Both the position numbers and the translations under genes were made by a program. From contig NC_031776.1 in assembly GCF_001522545.3 (NCBI RefSeq), forward strand, positions 24,585,995-24,649,994: a stretch of 64,000 nt of DNA, given 5' to 3'. The first letter of the stretch is position 1; every line of letters begins with the position of its first letter. The DNA comes from Parus major (taxonomy: Eukaryota; Chordata; Aves; Passeriformes; Paridae). Shown one piece after another: positions 1-14,900 of the stretch. The notes below the pieces were generated by a model. It ran no database searches. It was not told the origin of the DNA and was given only the letters and a program-made list of their open reading frames with translations.

Positions 1-3000
1 CCCCACCCAGTGCTACTCGAGAAATACAGAGTTTTATAACTAATAATACCCACACCCTTTCTCCATAGCCTCCATCCCTCCCCTAGGATTAATAGAACCA
101 AGCACACAGAACAAAGTACAGGTTACTTATACATTAAAGAGAGAAATGCTTATAAATTACCTCTTCTCTGCAGTGGACAGTTACAGCCAGCACATCATCT
201 TATCACTAAGATTTTTCTCCATCTAATTCTATTTGCTGTTCCTCAGTGAATATCAACAATAACTCATTTAGCTTTAATGACATTAAAACTAGAGACTGTC
301 CTTGAGATAGCATCTAATTTTTCTTTATGAAAGCCAACATAAATTCTGTGTACGAGGTCTCTGACAGCCTGGTAATAGAGGTGTTGTTAAAGTGAGCTAA
401 AAATACAAACCAAGATAAAAAAAAAAAAAGTATCTTTCAGAGGAATCATTAGAGAAATTGATGAGGTCTGTTTGCTTTCCTTGCAGTCTCTGAGGACATA
501 TTATGTATATAAAGCATGGAGCTAACACTAAGTCTGCCACACAAAGATACTAGTTGAACAGATCTTGACCTTTCCTTCCATCTACGTAATAAAGATAAAG
601 GTTATTACAGGAGTTCTGCAGGAGACCCTTATTATAATTATCTCACACTTAATATGAGAGTTAGTAAAACTGTAGCCATTTTTTCCTTTCTAGGCATCCC
701 TGTACAAGGGGGAAAAAAGCAAATAAATACAATCCTAGAAGTCCTAGATCAAAATGCAAATTATTAATCAGAGTAATGTTGCCCAGGCAAGTAGTTCTAC
801 TATTTTCTAACTCCCTAACTTTCTGTTTGGCTTTGTAGCCTTGCTATTTGTATATAGTTGTGTAGATGAGCAATTATTAATAGATTTGTGAGTTTGATAT
901 GTACAGCTGAGTGTTACCTACTGTGAATAAGAAAATTAACAGTACAGTCCAGGAATTTGGGAACAGGCCCCTCTAATTTCCTCCCATCCAAGACCTCACA
1001 ACATCCTTGTAGTCTGAGCTGCCTGACCCTTTTTCAGAATGGCATAAACATTCCTTTTTAACCTGAGTTACAGACAGAGAACAGCAGCTGAAAACAGAGA
1101 AGGTGTATCATAATAATCAAACCACAGAACTACTTAATGCAGTGTGGTGATTAACACCAGAGACATTCCCACTGCCACTTCCATCAAGGAAATGCCACTC
1201 TACACCTGCTCTGAAGACACCCCAGTCCTGGTCAAGGACATTCCTCCAGGTTGATAAAATATGGATTGAAATTTTATGTTCATATCCCAAGCAAGGCAAA
1301 CCTTCAATTGCTTCATAACAGAAAAAAAAGAAAGTATCTGCTGAATGGAGAGTTTTGTGGGAGAAACAAAACACCAAAGTTGCACATCTCTCTGGAGTAA
1401 CTGCTACCAGAAAGGAAAGGAGGGACACACCAGCCTGTGCTTAGAATGATATCAAATGATATCACTGATTTTGCTCAGCACTTCTATGTGTTTGAATTAC
1501 ACATGTAGCTCAGGAATATGAGGTCAGCATTACAGTTTGTCCTGTGTAGCATTAACTTAAAGTAGCAAGAGGAAGAATGGGACAATTTTCTTGCAACGCC
1601 TTCTTGTTCTGACATCTCTAACTGCTCTCCTCAGGGAAAAAAAAAAAATACATTTGTGGAAATCTTCTCTAATATATTTTGTCAAGGACATTAACTACAT
1701 TCTTATTTTTACTGTCTGTGGGAAAAAACAAAACCATCCTATTTACATAAAATGCTGATGTGAGACAAGAGCTGGTTCCTGGAGCAAATCAAAATCTTGT
1801 AGCATGCCAGCAGTGTATTTCACCATCGTAAATGTTATGCATGACTTTATAGTTTGCCACACACATCAGCCTGCAATAAGGAAAGGGCATCTTTGAAGTT
1901 ACCAGTCATGACTGCTAATAGACTCTTTTTACAGAAATCCCCACTGCAGTCTGAAAATGCAAATACAGATGCTCTGCCTGGACTGCTGAACAAATGAGCC
2001 TCAGTGACAGTCCCACTGCCCTGGCCCTCCATTTGTGCCCATTCCTTTCTGAAGTGCCTGTGCCCCTCCAGTCCAATGAATCCAGATTTCCAGTGACAGC
2101 AAGCATGCCATGAAAGGTGTCAGGAAGGAAGAAGGTGTGGCTTATGCTGATATTTGGGCTGGGAAAGGTCAGGGTGCATGGGTAAATGTGTTTTACTGTC
2201 TCTCCAAATCCCTGCCTGCATTTAGGGTATCTGAAAAATCCTGGGAAATCTCTTAGTCAACATCTCTCTTAAAGAAGAATCAAATACATCAGCTTCTTCC
2301 ATTGTGAAGGCCTAACCTATTTATTTTTAAGAACAGTTTCCCTCCACTCCCTTAACAAAAAGCCAAGAGAAAAGAGAATTAGGCTTTGTGCATTCACCCA
2401 GCCAAACTGATGAGACATGGAGTGGTACCCAAGAATAAATTATTCCACAAATAAATATTGAATTGTGTTTCTGCATTTGACTTCGGCTTTCTGTTTTTGT
2501 TTTAAGTTTTTCTTCTGTTTGTGCTCCAGTTCCTCCAAGTTTGGTTCCTGTTTCTTTGTTGCTGGGTAGTGACAGTAACAGTGCACTGAGCTTTACAGTC
2601 ATAACTCTTACACATCAGTTTAAAACAAAAGAATTTGTGTTACTGCAAATAACTGAAGGGAAAGCCAGCATTCCTGAAAATGCAACACAATACTTTTGAA
2701 GAAATAATGATATACTGTTAAGTGCACATCAAAGAGTAGCTAATTATCTTGAATAAAGATCTGGTGCACCATCGAGCTATCAGTGCAAAACATGATTTCA
2801 TGAATGTTATCTAGAGAAAGCTGGTAGGAAAGACCTTAAAAACAGGTTTCTAATGCAGACTGAAAAAAATTGTACTTTCTGACTGTTGTTCTGGCTTGCT
2901 GGCTCTTGTTCTGCCAAGAGACAGCAATTTTCTCCAAGTCTGCAAACACTAGCATTTTAATAGCCCAGATGAGTAGTAACCTTTGACAGATTTGGGCAGA

Positions 3001-6000
3001 TAAGGTGGAATTAATGTCAAGTTCTTTCTGAAGGGATTTATTTACCCTCTGTTTTGTCGTGGATATTAAAAGGTCAGATCCAGCCCTGATCGTGAGCATC
3101 ATTACATATCTCTTAATGCTTCCAGGCCACTTGGATCATGAAAACTAAGAAATAAATTACAGCTAACGTGAATATTAATTTTGAGAGTATCTGATAGCCT
3201 GAGAAAGAGGAAACACCCCTCTTGGACACCTGGCAAAAATACATTATAAACCTAACATATTAATCCAGGCTAAAATTGAAGAAAACTTTGTGAAGTCATG
3301 CTGCAGTGATCATTTACACAGAAGAATATTAATTTGAAACTTGGTGATTAGCCAGCACTGTTGCAGAAAATTTGAAGGTCATGATTTTGGCCAAAAAGAA
3401 TAGAAAAAACCAACGAACCAAAAAAAAAAAACATGAAGGCTCAAAAACAAAAGATAAGACAGATTTTTGTATTACTGGTAAGTCTTGCCATATTCGTTTT
3501 CTAAAGTGAGTAATAAATAAGTATTGGTTATTCTGGATTCATAATTCATTAATAGCACTGCAGGACTACATGTTTAAAATTGATAACGTAAATTCATCAA
3601 TACAGTAATGAATTTAAGTTGTAGCACATAACTTCAGATCCTCTCAACTGCGTAGCCCTAATATTTTGTCAGCCCAACAGATCTCTTGCTTCTCCACTTA
3701 ATTTTCAGTTTTAAAAAAAAAAAGTCAAAAAGCATTATAGTGAAATCATTTGATCTTGATGCAATTAATAATAACAAAATAACAACTTGAGCTGGTGTCT
3801 CCAAGGACACACTCTGAATAAAGGAACCTCTGGGCTTTTTTGCCCTCCCACTCTAAGGCAGGAAAGTCTAGGTGTCGTTGGCTCCTGCCCCCAAAGCTCC
3901 ACCTGCAGCTCCCACCACAGTCCCCACACTGGATGTGATGCTCAGAGAGAACACTTGGTAATACCTTGCTAAAGGGAATCCAGGACATGTCTCACTCACC
4001 AGTCCAAATGGTTCCCATGATGAGAACAGCTTAAAAAATTGGACAGAACTGGTGACAAAGCCACCAGTGTCCCAACTGATACTGGACCAACTAAACTCCA
4101 AGCTGAATAAAACAAATTCCACCTAACCTGTGGCATATTAGAACATGAATAGCATTATTCAGTATGTATTTCCAAAGAGGCCTTTAAAGTCTTGCCCAAT
4201 GGGTAGCAGGTCCAGAAGTGCCTCCAACATTACCAGAAAATTGCAGCACACAAGGACTAATGAACCCTGGAAATGACCCTTGGAATTACAGAATTAAGTC
4301 CAAGGTCACATATAACACACACAAATAAAAGCCCTACTTATAGCTTTTGTTTTGAGAACAGTAGTGGACCAGAATTTTCAGTTGTATCCCAAAACCAAAG
4401 GAAAATGAAAAAACTCCTCTCTAACTATGTGATTATGTTCTCTAGCAAAATTAGTAACCAATGACATTTAAAGAATTAAGCTTTATGAAACCAAGACTTT
4501 TTTTTTCTCCTTGGTTTTTATTCCTGAAATCTTGAGTTCATGGCATTTCTTACAGGAATGGTACCAAGGTATTCCCTTTGCTACTTCTCAGAGTAAGTAG
4601 TGAACTATATTTTTTGTATGCACCACATTAATGTTTAGTAGCTAAGTGGCAACAAAGCCTGTGCTATAAAAGTTAATAAAAACACTAAAACAAATAGTAT
4701 GTAAGGAAATTACATCCAGCATAGCTGGTAGAAGGACTAAATAATATGAGCAGCAAAACTACACCGAAGAGAAAAAAAAAAAAAGAAAATAAAGGTGAAA
4801 AGAAAGAGGGAGGGGTTCTACAGAAGGGACTCTACCAGTCTCTGTAAGCAGGGAAGATGACTCATTGATCTAAATACCCACTGAAATCTGCTGATCTCCA
4901 TGTAAAGCAAACACCTTCATTGGCATAACCTTCACTGTGCCCCACAACAGCACCTATTTTAACACTTGAAAGTTTTCTAGCTTTCTCTGTCATACTCAGT
5001 TTAGCCTTTTACTGAATGAGCAACCGCAGGAATACAGTAGCTTGCCTCAAAGTATTCTGCTCATCCCTCTCAAAAAAAAAAAAAAATCAATATTTTATAA
5101 ATATGGTTTTAATACATTTATTATTACCTTCCTGTTCTACCTGCTATTTCACCCATATGCAAGTTGAGGGAATTTTCTGCTAGCTCAGGTGTTTTTCCCA
5201 GTGTCACTGACCATCTCACACCTCAGCATGCCACAGTGGCCCAAGAAATCTGTGTCTGCAGCAGATTTTTAGAGAAAAGGTCATGTCTACAATACTGAAT
5301 TAGCCCCAAATGCACAGTGATGTAGCAGCCTTTGCTCCTCTCTTGCCCCTGACTGTCAGCCCTGCTAATTAGTGAATTCAAGCCACTAAGGTCCCACACC
5401 TAACATGTTCTTCTCTTCCTTTTTCTGGGAGGTGCAAGGCAAGGAGTTACAGCTCATATGTGAGATAAAAACCAGCAAGCAAACAAAAGAAACACCTTTT
5501 GTTCCCTTATAAATACTTGTAAAGTGCTCTGATTTAACACCTATAAAGGAGGTACCTCTGAAATCCCACAGAGGAAAAGAACAAGTGACAGTTCAAGTTT
5601 GATTGAGTGCGAAGTCAACTTGCACAAAGTTACCCCGAAGTTTTGCAGTGAGCCCTGGAATCCAAGATGTTGAAGGACACAGCTGCAGCTCCCTCGGTGT
5701 AGAGACTGACAGAGGCAACCATTTACGCTGCTTAGTGAAACGTAGATGCATTTGCTCAGACAACAAGTGACTGAGTGGGTTTAACAAGCAGGATAATAGC
5801 TCAGGGTGTCATTTTGATCTGAATACATAATTAAAAGGGATCAAGGAAAGACTCAGGTCTAGAAGTGGCCTTGCATATCTGCAGCCTAATTAGGATTGAT
5901 TTTGCCAATCACTGCTCAGAACATGACTCTTCTGCTTGCACTTGTTTCCAGTAAAACATGTCAGCTGCCTAGAAATCAGCATAGCTTCCACAGGCACTAC

Positions 6001-8950
6001 CCACCTAGAAGATGGTGTGGGCTCAAACCTGGCTATGATGCTTAGATACAAATCCTATGGGCTTCTATCTTTTAGCTTTAGATTACTCACGACAAGTGCA
6101 ATCAATAAGACTTGTTAGCCTGAGGCTCAGAAGGGCTGCAGCTGTTTTTTCATCTTAGCCTGTATATGTAATATGATAGGGCAGCAAAGGGGCACAGATG
6201 AAGTGGCTTGTTATTTATGACAATATCAATCAATGCACTATATTGCTAAATGAATTAAGTAGCATTGCAATAACTGGCTTTTCTGCTGCAACTTTGGTTT
6301 TTAAAAATTGCACAGAAGAGTGATATTGATCTGCCTAAGCCTACTGCCATATTATTTCAGTTCTTTTGCAGTTGAATAGAGTCCCTTCTACCACTGCCCA
6401 AAAATTTATGTAACCATAAAACTAAATTAATCTAAAGACTCACAAAAGGATTTGAGCAAATTTAAGCCTTCGAAATTTAAAGCTGGGATCCTCAACCTCT
6501 CAGGAGAACAAACATCTGGTTGACCCAGGAGACTGGACTCTGACCATTTGACACAAGGGTTCCCTAATTTCCTGCAGCCCTGTTTCTCTGGATAGCAGCC
6601 AGGTATTTTGCTGCTGTTTCTGCTAATGTTGTTCCTCCTGAAGCTGTACCCACTAAACAGGCAGTGGTCTCTAATGCCAGCAGCACCCTTGATGTCATTA
6701 CAAATGGAAATGGCTGGAAAAGAATACAAGGTAACAAGAAACAGACACCTTGGGAATGAAACACCTGTGCTCACTTGGAAGAGAAGGACTTGGGCTCAGC
6801 TCAGCGTCTCGTCTGCAGGAAGGCTCACCATGGAGCCATCATTTCTCTCATTGTTTGCCACTAACAGAAGAGTCATTTCATTCTGGCTCACTGGGCCAGA
6901 AGATCAGAAAACCACAGGGAACCCGAATGTGTCTCTGGGCCACAACCACTCACCTTATCATGAGAATACCTCAGGAAATGAAGCATTTGGTGTTGATCAG
7001 CTGTGCTTTCGACCCTGAGGGAGGTCCAAGGCATATCAAGACCTAGAAAAATGACCCAAAGTAGCAAGAAGTATATGACCACACAGAGATGAAGAAACAG
7101 GGATCTGAGCAATATAAATGCTGCAATTTCAGCTTGCAACCAGCTATTAAGAACGTGAAAAAAGTTCAGTCTATTTGCCAAATCTGAATTACATTTATAT
7201 AACCATGAGCTTGAAAGCTAGCAGGTGTAATTGGGCCAGGAAGGTAGTCTAAAAAAGACGTCTAATTGCGTGATTTAAGACAAATTGTTAAGGGACAGAC
7301 CACAGCTCACTGTCTATAGCTGCTAGACATGTAGGACTGCCTGCACTGCTCCTTCATCTGTGACATTTTGTTTATCACTCTGCCTGCTGCTGCCCAGACA
7401 AATAAACCCTCTGGGACCATTTGATGCTGTATTAGGTTTCGTGCCTGAATGCATAAGGGTCCCTAGAAGGCAGCAAGAGGATTCTAGTTACTTTGTAATC
7501 TTACAGACAAACAGCATCAAAATTGATGTTCAGCTTAACGTGGAATTCTCTGGTAATATCCAGGAATTTGTCTGTGTACCTAGACATCCTTCTGTTACTC
7601 TTTAGCATGCCTCTTTCTATTCACCTCAAAGTCAATGGCATTTTTAGTTTTGGTACGATCTTTTTTTATGTGGAGGGTGGAGGGCTTGGGACAAAATATT
7701 TTCTGGCTATAGAGCTGTCAAAAACATAGTCAAGAATAAAATGGCTTCATAAGTAACAAGGGCTTTGGATGCCACGAAATCAGATTATTTCCTTGAATGG
7801 CAATATTAGGATAGAGATAATCAGGCTTTGGTGGGCATGTAAGCAAACACAAAGCCTGAATCCCCCTAATTCAATCTAACTTGACCACTGAACATCTAGC
7901 AGATAAAATGTGGATAAAATGCAGAAAAGGTGTGTTTTGATGTCCACTGAAAGCATCTCCAAAGAGGAGACATAGATGGCTTCTGTGTGAGGGTTTAATT
8001 GTATTTTTTTTATTTGTTGTTTGGTTTTTTTTAACCTAGAAGAATAAACAAGTCCTGCAGTCAATAATGAGGATTGTGTTAGTGTAGGTCAAACTTTGAT
8101 TTGGTGTATCAGATAAAGGAAATTTGCTTCCTTCCACTTTCCTTTTACAACCAACTGTATGAAGTAAAAGTCTGGACTAATTCCAAGGGACTAAACCAAT
8201 TATGATAAATAGCTAAATTTGTGAATATGTAGAATCTACTGATCATTGCATAATTACTTATTCTCCCAAGACCACAGCAAAAAAGTGGCAGCAAAATCAT
8301 CATTATTTTCATCAGAGTAATTATAAATCATCATCGTTGCATTCTTGCAGATATGGCTGGATGAATGCCACCTGAAACTCTGCCTTTCCTCTATGTGTCA
8401 GATTTGCTTCTCCACTGTCCTGTGAATTTAATTTATTTTTACACATATACACACACAACTGCTCTGCATGTTTGCCAATAACTCTTCAAACCTGTCTTAA
8501 ATATCTGTGAGTCTTTAATTTCATAAGAATATTCCTTGCAGATCACCATTTCTGTTAACCTTTCTGGTGATGTATGCAGAACCACATGCACATATTTCTC
8601 AGGCTGGAATAGCACACATATTTTACAGGGCTATAACCAAATAATGTCCATGGACATAAACCAGTGTCCATAAACATCGATACCATTATAAGCCTTCGAA
8701 TACTAAGGCTAAGCACTAAAAGCTGACCTCCAGCGTGGCAGAGGGAAAAAAAGAAGCAAAGTTAGGTGAAGGATAGTGTGGAATCAAGGCCTTGTTTCAT
8801 GGCAACGTGCTGCTGCTGCAGTTTGTTTTAAACATCAGACTGCAGATATGCATTTGCTTCTAATGACTCTGGCTATCCACAAAATGTAGGCAAGAAGAAA
8901 GCCCCCTAAGATGAACAAATTGGTAGAGAAACAGTTTTCTAAGGAGGAAA

Positions 8951-8995
8951 GAAAAAAAAAAAAAAAAAAAAAAAGAAAAAAAGGGAGAAAAAACA
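8951..8995 (+). repeat. A-rich homopolymer tract
   Basis: There is a run of 23 A residues at 8952-8974, then further A runs separated by single G bases. No target-site duplication or retrocopy body is recognisable on either side. Confidence 0.9.
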
Positions 8996-11900
8996 GCTTT
9001 AGAACAAATAAGACAACTAAGTAAGTAACTTCCAAGTTCAGCAAGTACGTAACTGCAAAGCCCTTACTCTACAATATCTTGTGTTGAGCACCTAATTACA
9101 GGTGTGGGATGAAATCCTGGCACCACTGGAAGTTTTATTACAGAGTTATGTGGAATCAACATTTCAGATTTCCTCATTTCTAAATTGCTATGCTTCATGG
9201 CTCATTCTGTAAATGTAAATGCATGAGTTAAGTGCCCATATGTTTGCTAGATCACGGGCTAAAACCTTCATTCAGATGAGTAGTTACTTGTACCTGAATA
9301 ACCTCACAGATTTTAGAAAGCACTGTTCAAAGTCAGTTACTATTTACTTTAAGTAGAGGTAACAAGAAGTGTCCCACTAAAAAGGAGGTATTAAGAACTT
9401 CCAGAATCTCCATAACTATCTTTAAATCCTTTTCCCCATGATAATTTCCACTGAGAAATTAAACATACCTCTGAATTCTATAAATAAAGGCTATCTAGGT
9501 TAATCTCTGCTATCCTCTTCACTATAATATATACTCCAGCTGGATAAGCAACCAAAACAAAAGCAGTCTATTGTGGCCCAGTCTAGTGGGACAGCAGAGC
9601 AGTTAAGGGAAAATGTAAAATGAGAGAAGAAAAAAGGAAAAAAGAAGGGAAACGGCATTAATGGGCAAGGCAGGAAGATGCCTTTTTCATTCCTGCAGTA
9701 CTCAAAACTCCCCTTCTATGAGGAAATGTAGCCAACACATCCAGAAGCTACTAGACATGACCTCCATGGCCATCAGATTTCAGAGTCAGTTTCTTAAAAG
9801 GTGACTATCTTTCCCTTTCTTTGTGCATGTTTTCATGGATCCCGCAGTTCTGCAGATAGTGGGACAGCAGAGTGCATCAGAATGTTTTCTCCTTGCTATA
9901 GTACCTAAACTTGAGATTTGCTGCCAGTGGGAATTACTACCTGTAAATGTGTCTGTCATGAACTATGTTACTGTGATACAAATCACAACTACTTGAAATG
10001 TTTGAAATCCTTCCACACAGATTGCCCTGGCTTTGGCTGACTGAACTTTGTTATGGTTTGTTGGGTGTAATTTCTTAATACTAAGTGCTTTCTACAAAAG
10101 TCAGCTGCACACTTCAGCTGTCTCACTGATGTAATAAGAAACTTGGGTTCTAACTCTGGGATCTAACTCTGCTTTAGACATTACAAAACTCTTCTCAACA
10201 CTAAAATCAAGAATTTTGATCTCCCTTTCAGAGGAAAAAAAGCCAAGAAAAGACTGCATATTTCAGTGCACTAATCTCAAACCTTCTTCAACATAAATCA
10301 TTCATGGGTTTGGTAGTGTGCTTGTGAATTTGTAACAAGAAATAAGCATAAGTTAGAAAGTGTAAAGATATTAGAGAGTGCTTATGAAGGATCACATATT
10401 GGATGCACATAAAAGCCTGAATATATGCATCTGGAACACAAATTAAAAGCAAGGAAAACTACCCATTGTAAAGACACATAATGAACAAAGTGACAGATGC
10501 TTGAACAATGATTCCATTGCAAAACAACGTAGAAGCCATGACGTGGAAATCTTTCCTAAATCTCTAAAGAATAGCTTTTCTCCAGAGACTGCTTTATGGG
10601 AACAATACTGACGTGTGTTCTCTTCCTTGGAGACAAAGCCTTTTCCCTGAAGTATTGTGTGATGCAAGAAGGCAGAATTTGTAAGGTATCCTTCAAGAGG
10701 ATGATTCTTAGTATCTGCTCTCCTGACCAAAACCTATCTCTATTAATTACTGAGTAACAGATCACAGAAGGCTTCTCAGGAGACATGTTTTCAGTATTTT
10801 TCCTTTCCTTATCCTATTTAACTTTTTTTAACTGAAGCCTAAATGAAAAAGCATCTGCTGAACATATGGAATTTGCAAGTATTACCATTAATGTATACTG
10901 CTAACATTAAGATTTTTCCACCAGGCACACACATATTCTGACTGGCATACAAACACTCTTGGTCTGAAGGACTCAGCAAGGAGAAATGAGTAACTGTGGA
11001 CCAGGTCTGTAGTGCAGCATTTGTGCCCAGAAGAAAACAGAGGTTCAGGTCTGACACAGAGGATGTAAAACACACTTTAGATGTTTAGAAAGTCCCCCTG
11101 TGTCAGCAAACTGTATAATAGAAATACAAAATCTGGATCCAGAGCACAGAGTGCAGTTTTCTTTTGATACTACAAGTAAACTCCTGCCCTACAATCTTAA
11201 GAATCTCTGTTTCTCCCCAAAGCACCCAGAGAAAAGATTTGAAAGCACCACCCAAAATTGGCTATCATTCCAGTGCCAAAAGAACCTGCACCTCTTGGAT
11301 CCATGGGGATTTACAGAAGGAGAGTGAATAGAATTGCTAGTCATTGCTGGAATTGCTTTAGTCTTTAAAGCAGTTCACAAAAAAAAAGTGTAAAGTTCTT
11401 TTGGATCAGCTTCTCTAAATTAACTAGGACAAGTTTGGATGCTTTCTTGACTTTCTATCCAGACAAAGACTCCCCTGAGGCAATGGATTTTAAAATGGTA
11501 AGTCTAATTTCCAAATGGAAGTTTTGTAAATGAAATCATCATTTTTACAAGCTGAACCTAAACCTGAAATGCTCCAAGGCAAAGTCTTTCCATACAAATT
11601 CTCCACAAAGTCTAGCAAACCTCATCTCAAGACAGCTAGAATCTTCTCCAGAGATTTGTCCATTCTTATCACTCATATGGGAGTCCACATATTTAAAATA
11701 AAAAAGTGACTCACATTTAGTTTCTCAGAGAACAACAGTTGACTAGTTTTTATTTAAGTCAAATCTCATCTCTCCTTCAAGCTGTAAAGGTGTCTATATA
11801 TGGAACCTTTCATCATCTTTCCAGAATTGCATTTGTACCCTCAACTCAGTATATTTATTTTCCCTGAAGGGTAAAAGTTCTTCAAGTACTGTTGTGTCAG

Positions 11901-14900
11901 GATTTACTCTCTCCTTTGGTTTGCTAACAGTTTATTTTCATGTTTGATTACTAACCCACAAATGTTAGCTAACTCCTGCAGAGCAGGTGTAGGCAGCTCC
12001 CCAAAAGTGTCAGACACACATCAAAAAATTTCAGTTCAGTTAAATTTCAAAGGAACACAGACAGGCTTATTTATTCCACAGACAAATTTTGTTCTTACTT
12101 ATTTGTACCTCAAGGGATCCATTAAGGACTTCTATCTTATCCCATTCCCTGAGAAACAGCTTTGACAATCAAAAGTACAATTGGTATAATAACCTTCAAG
12201 ATTAATGACTATATAAGTGTTTTGAAAGTTGTCATGCACTAAAATTTGGAAGTCACTGAAAGAATGTAAAATATGCACTCCACATCTGGAAAGGCAATAT
12301 ATTAAAAGAGATCCTTCATAATAAGAATAATAATTGAATATTTTTTTTAAATATCACTATTTTCACTAATAGTTCTTTCTTTTCTATTTAGGGAAAAGGT
12401 CTAATAAAATATATTAAATATTTATATTTTTTTCTATATTAATCATTAGAGAAACACTGTTTCCAGACTTGGAATATCCCAGTACAGACATGGACAGTTA
12501 AAAAAAAATAAATCTCATAAAACTCATTTCTTAATGACAATGAAAACAAATAATTTTATAGTTCTTCATGCAAGGCAAAAAGTCCCCTCTTCAGTGTAAA
12601 AAAAAAATAAATTAATAAATCTCTATTAGCTGAAATGACTAGGGGTTTGGGAGGAAGGAATTCTGCAAAGTTCATATTTCCATCATAAGATGATGTCACT
12701 ATAGAAGTTCTAGGCTTTCATAAAAGCAAGAAATATCACTTATCAGACAATTCTAATTGTGTGACTACACAAATTTGTTTGTTTGTTTTTGTTTTTTAAA
12801 ATATGCAACAAGGACACCTTGGCTTACACATCAGTTAAGAAGAAAAAGCAAAAAAAGGCATTGTGTTCATTCAAGGCAGAACATTTCATTATCCTCACAG
12901 TTCAGGAATCCCTGAGGGGAAAGGATCCCAGGGACAGCAACAGGCTCCCAGTCAGACCATAAAGGAGTGAAGCAGATTGTCTACACAACCAAAGACACTT
13001 GCAGAACATGGGACTTTTGACAAACAGCCTAAGGAAATTAAAGTTTTAATAAATCAGGGTCGTCCCCATAAATCATCTAGACCTATCTGTTTTTCCATCT
13101 CCCCATTCCTGTATTGCCACTATGCAAGGATCAAGTCCGAGTGCTGAAAAAAAGTTTCTGTGAAAACAACGCTTTTTCAAGGAAGTACCTCAGGAACAGT
13201 TTGAGGGGGCTCTCTGCAGCTGATAAGTGTTTAACAGCAGGAAACACTGGGTACATTAACCCAAAGTGGAACACAAATCTGCTAACCAAGACGAAAAGAA
13301 GAGGATGAGCAGAAATGAAAGACTCTCAGTTTCTGCTGATGCTGACTGAAGATGAAATGAAACTGTTCTTTACTTCCATCTTAGATACTGAAGCTCTGGT
13401 CACTGATCATAACTTTTTACCTCTCATCTCCATTTCTCTCCTTTCTCCTCTTTCCAATCACTTTACAAGTATGTCTCATCATTAACCTGGTGTCTTACAG
13501 AAGATCACACCCCTCTGCCAGTCCTGGAGGGGTTTGCAATGTTCAATGGCAATGTTCATTGCTTGCCTCTCTTTCTCACTAGCCACAAGCAACAGGTTTC
13601 TATTTCTCTGCTCATCAGCTTCTCACTACAGGATTAATCCAACATTTAGAAAGGGCTCAGAGCAAAATCAGTACAATCTTGTAACAGCTACTGAAGACCT
13701 GAACACTACAACTCAAACCAGTTTATTTATTTGGATTAATCTAATAGTGAATCAATAGAAGTGAAGTGACACACTTTAGCAGCAGGAAATTTGTCTTATT
13801 TTACAGTACGTAACGGTACAATAAGAGTACTCTTTCTAGCTGGTTCCCCACAAAAGAATTGGTTTTTCAGACAGCTAGAGCCACTCAGTTGTTCCAAAAA
13901 TGTACCAAACAACTGCAAAGAAACTCACTGAGCTCTGTAGGCATGTGGATTATATAAATATTTGTTCCATATTTATTCAGAATTTGTAAAGGCACCTACT
14001 TAAGCCTTCACATGCCATGGAACATAATTTGCAAACAAAAATAATGAAACTTGGTCTACTGATATAAAAGAGTTGCTGGCTAAACTCCACCATCGAAGAG
14101 GAAATGTCCCCTGTTTTCCACATTAACCATCCTAGAATGTCACAAACAAAATTTTCCCCTCTTTCTGGAGGGGAAAACAACAGCTTTGTGGCAGACAAAC
14201 AAGGCTGGAGATGGCTGGAAGACACTTATGTTTTGGAACCAGACATCACCAACCAGACCCATGTCAACCATTCCTCCCACTCCAATCGATCAGGGCCAAC
14301 CCTGTGGAGTCACACCCTATAGTTGCTAGCACAAGGCAGCAGAGAAACAAGATCACAGAGAAGATCTGGGATGTAGGAATGAGAAATTAGAGAACATTTC
14401 TCAGCCTTCCTGTGTGAAATGGTTACAGAAAAGATGAATTTCAGGCAATTTGCAAAGGCATAAGACTGGGAAGTCAGTAACAACAGCACAAACTGTGAAT
14501 AACCATGTTTTTTGCAATTTTTTCTGGGTCAGAGTGAATTGCTGCCAAACACCAAGCACAGAGAATTACCGAAGACATTGCTGATGGATAACATGTTAAT
14601 ATCAGCATGAAATTCTCTAGACTCCACCTCAAGATCACTTTACAGTTAACCAACGATAAAAGCACATTGTAAGGTCACAGAATTCATACAAAATTCAGTT
14701 AGCTTAAGGCTAACTCAAGTATCTCAACAGTAAAGGGTTATTTGAAATCTAAGTATATCCATTTTATTCAGACATAAATCCATGAAGAGTGCACTTTACA
14801 AAAACAGATATACTGACACTTTGAATTATCCTCCCAACAGGAGAACCGCCCTGGTGCTATCAAGAAAGACAGATTTCCTGAGAATGTACTCAGGAGGCTG

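Noticed and set aside
6427..7181. Cluster of overlapping open frames on both strands
   Set aside because: Five frames overlap in different phases and none shows family motifs; this is expected where stop codons are locally sparse.
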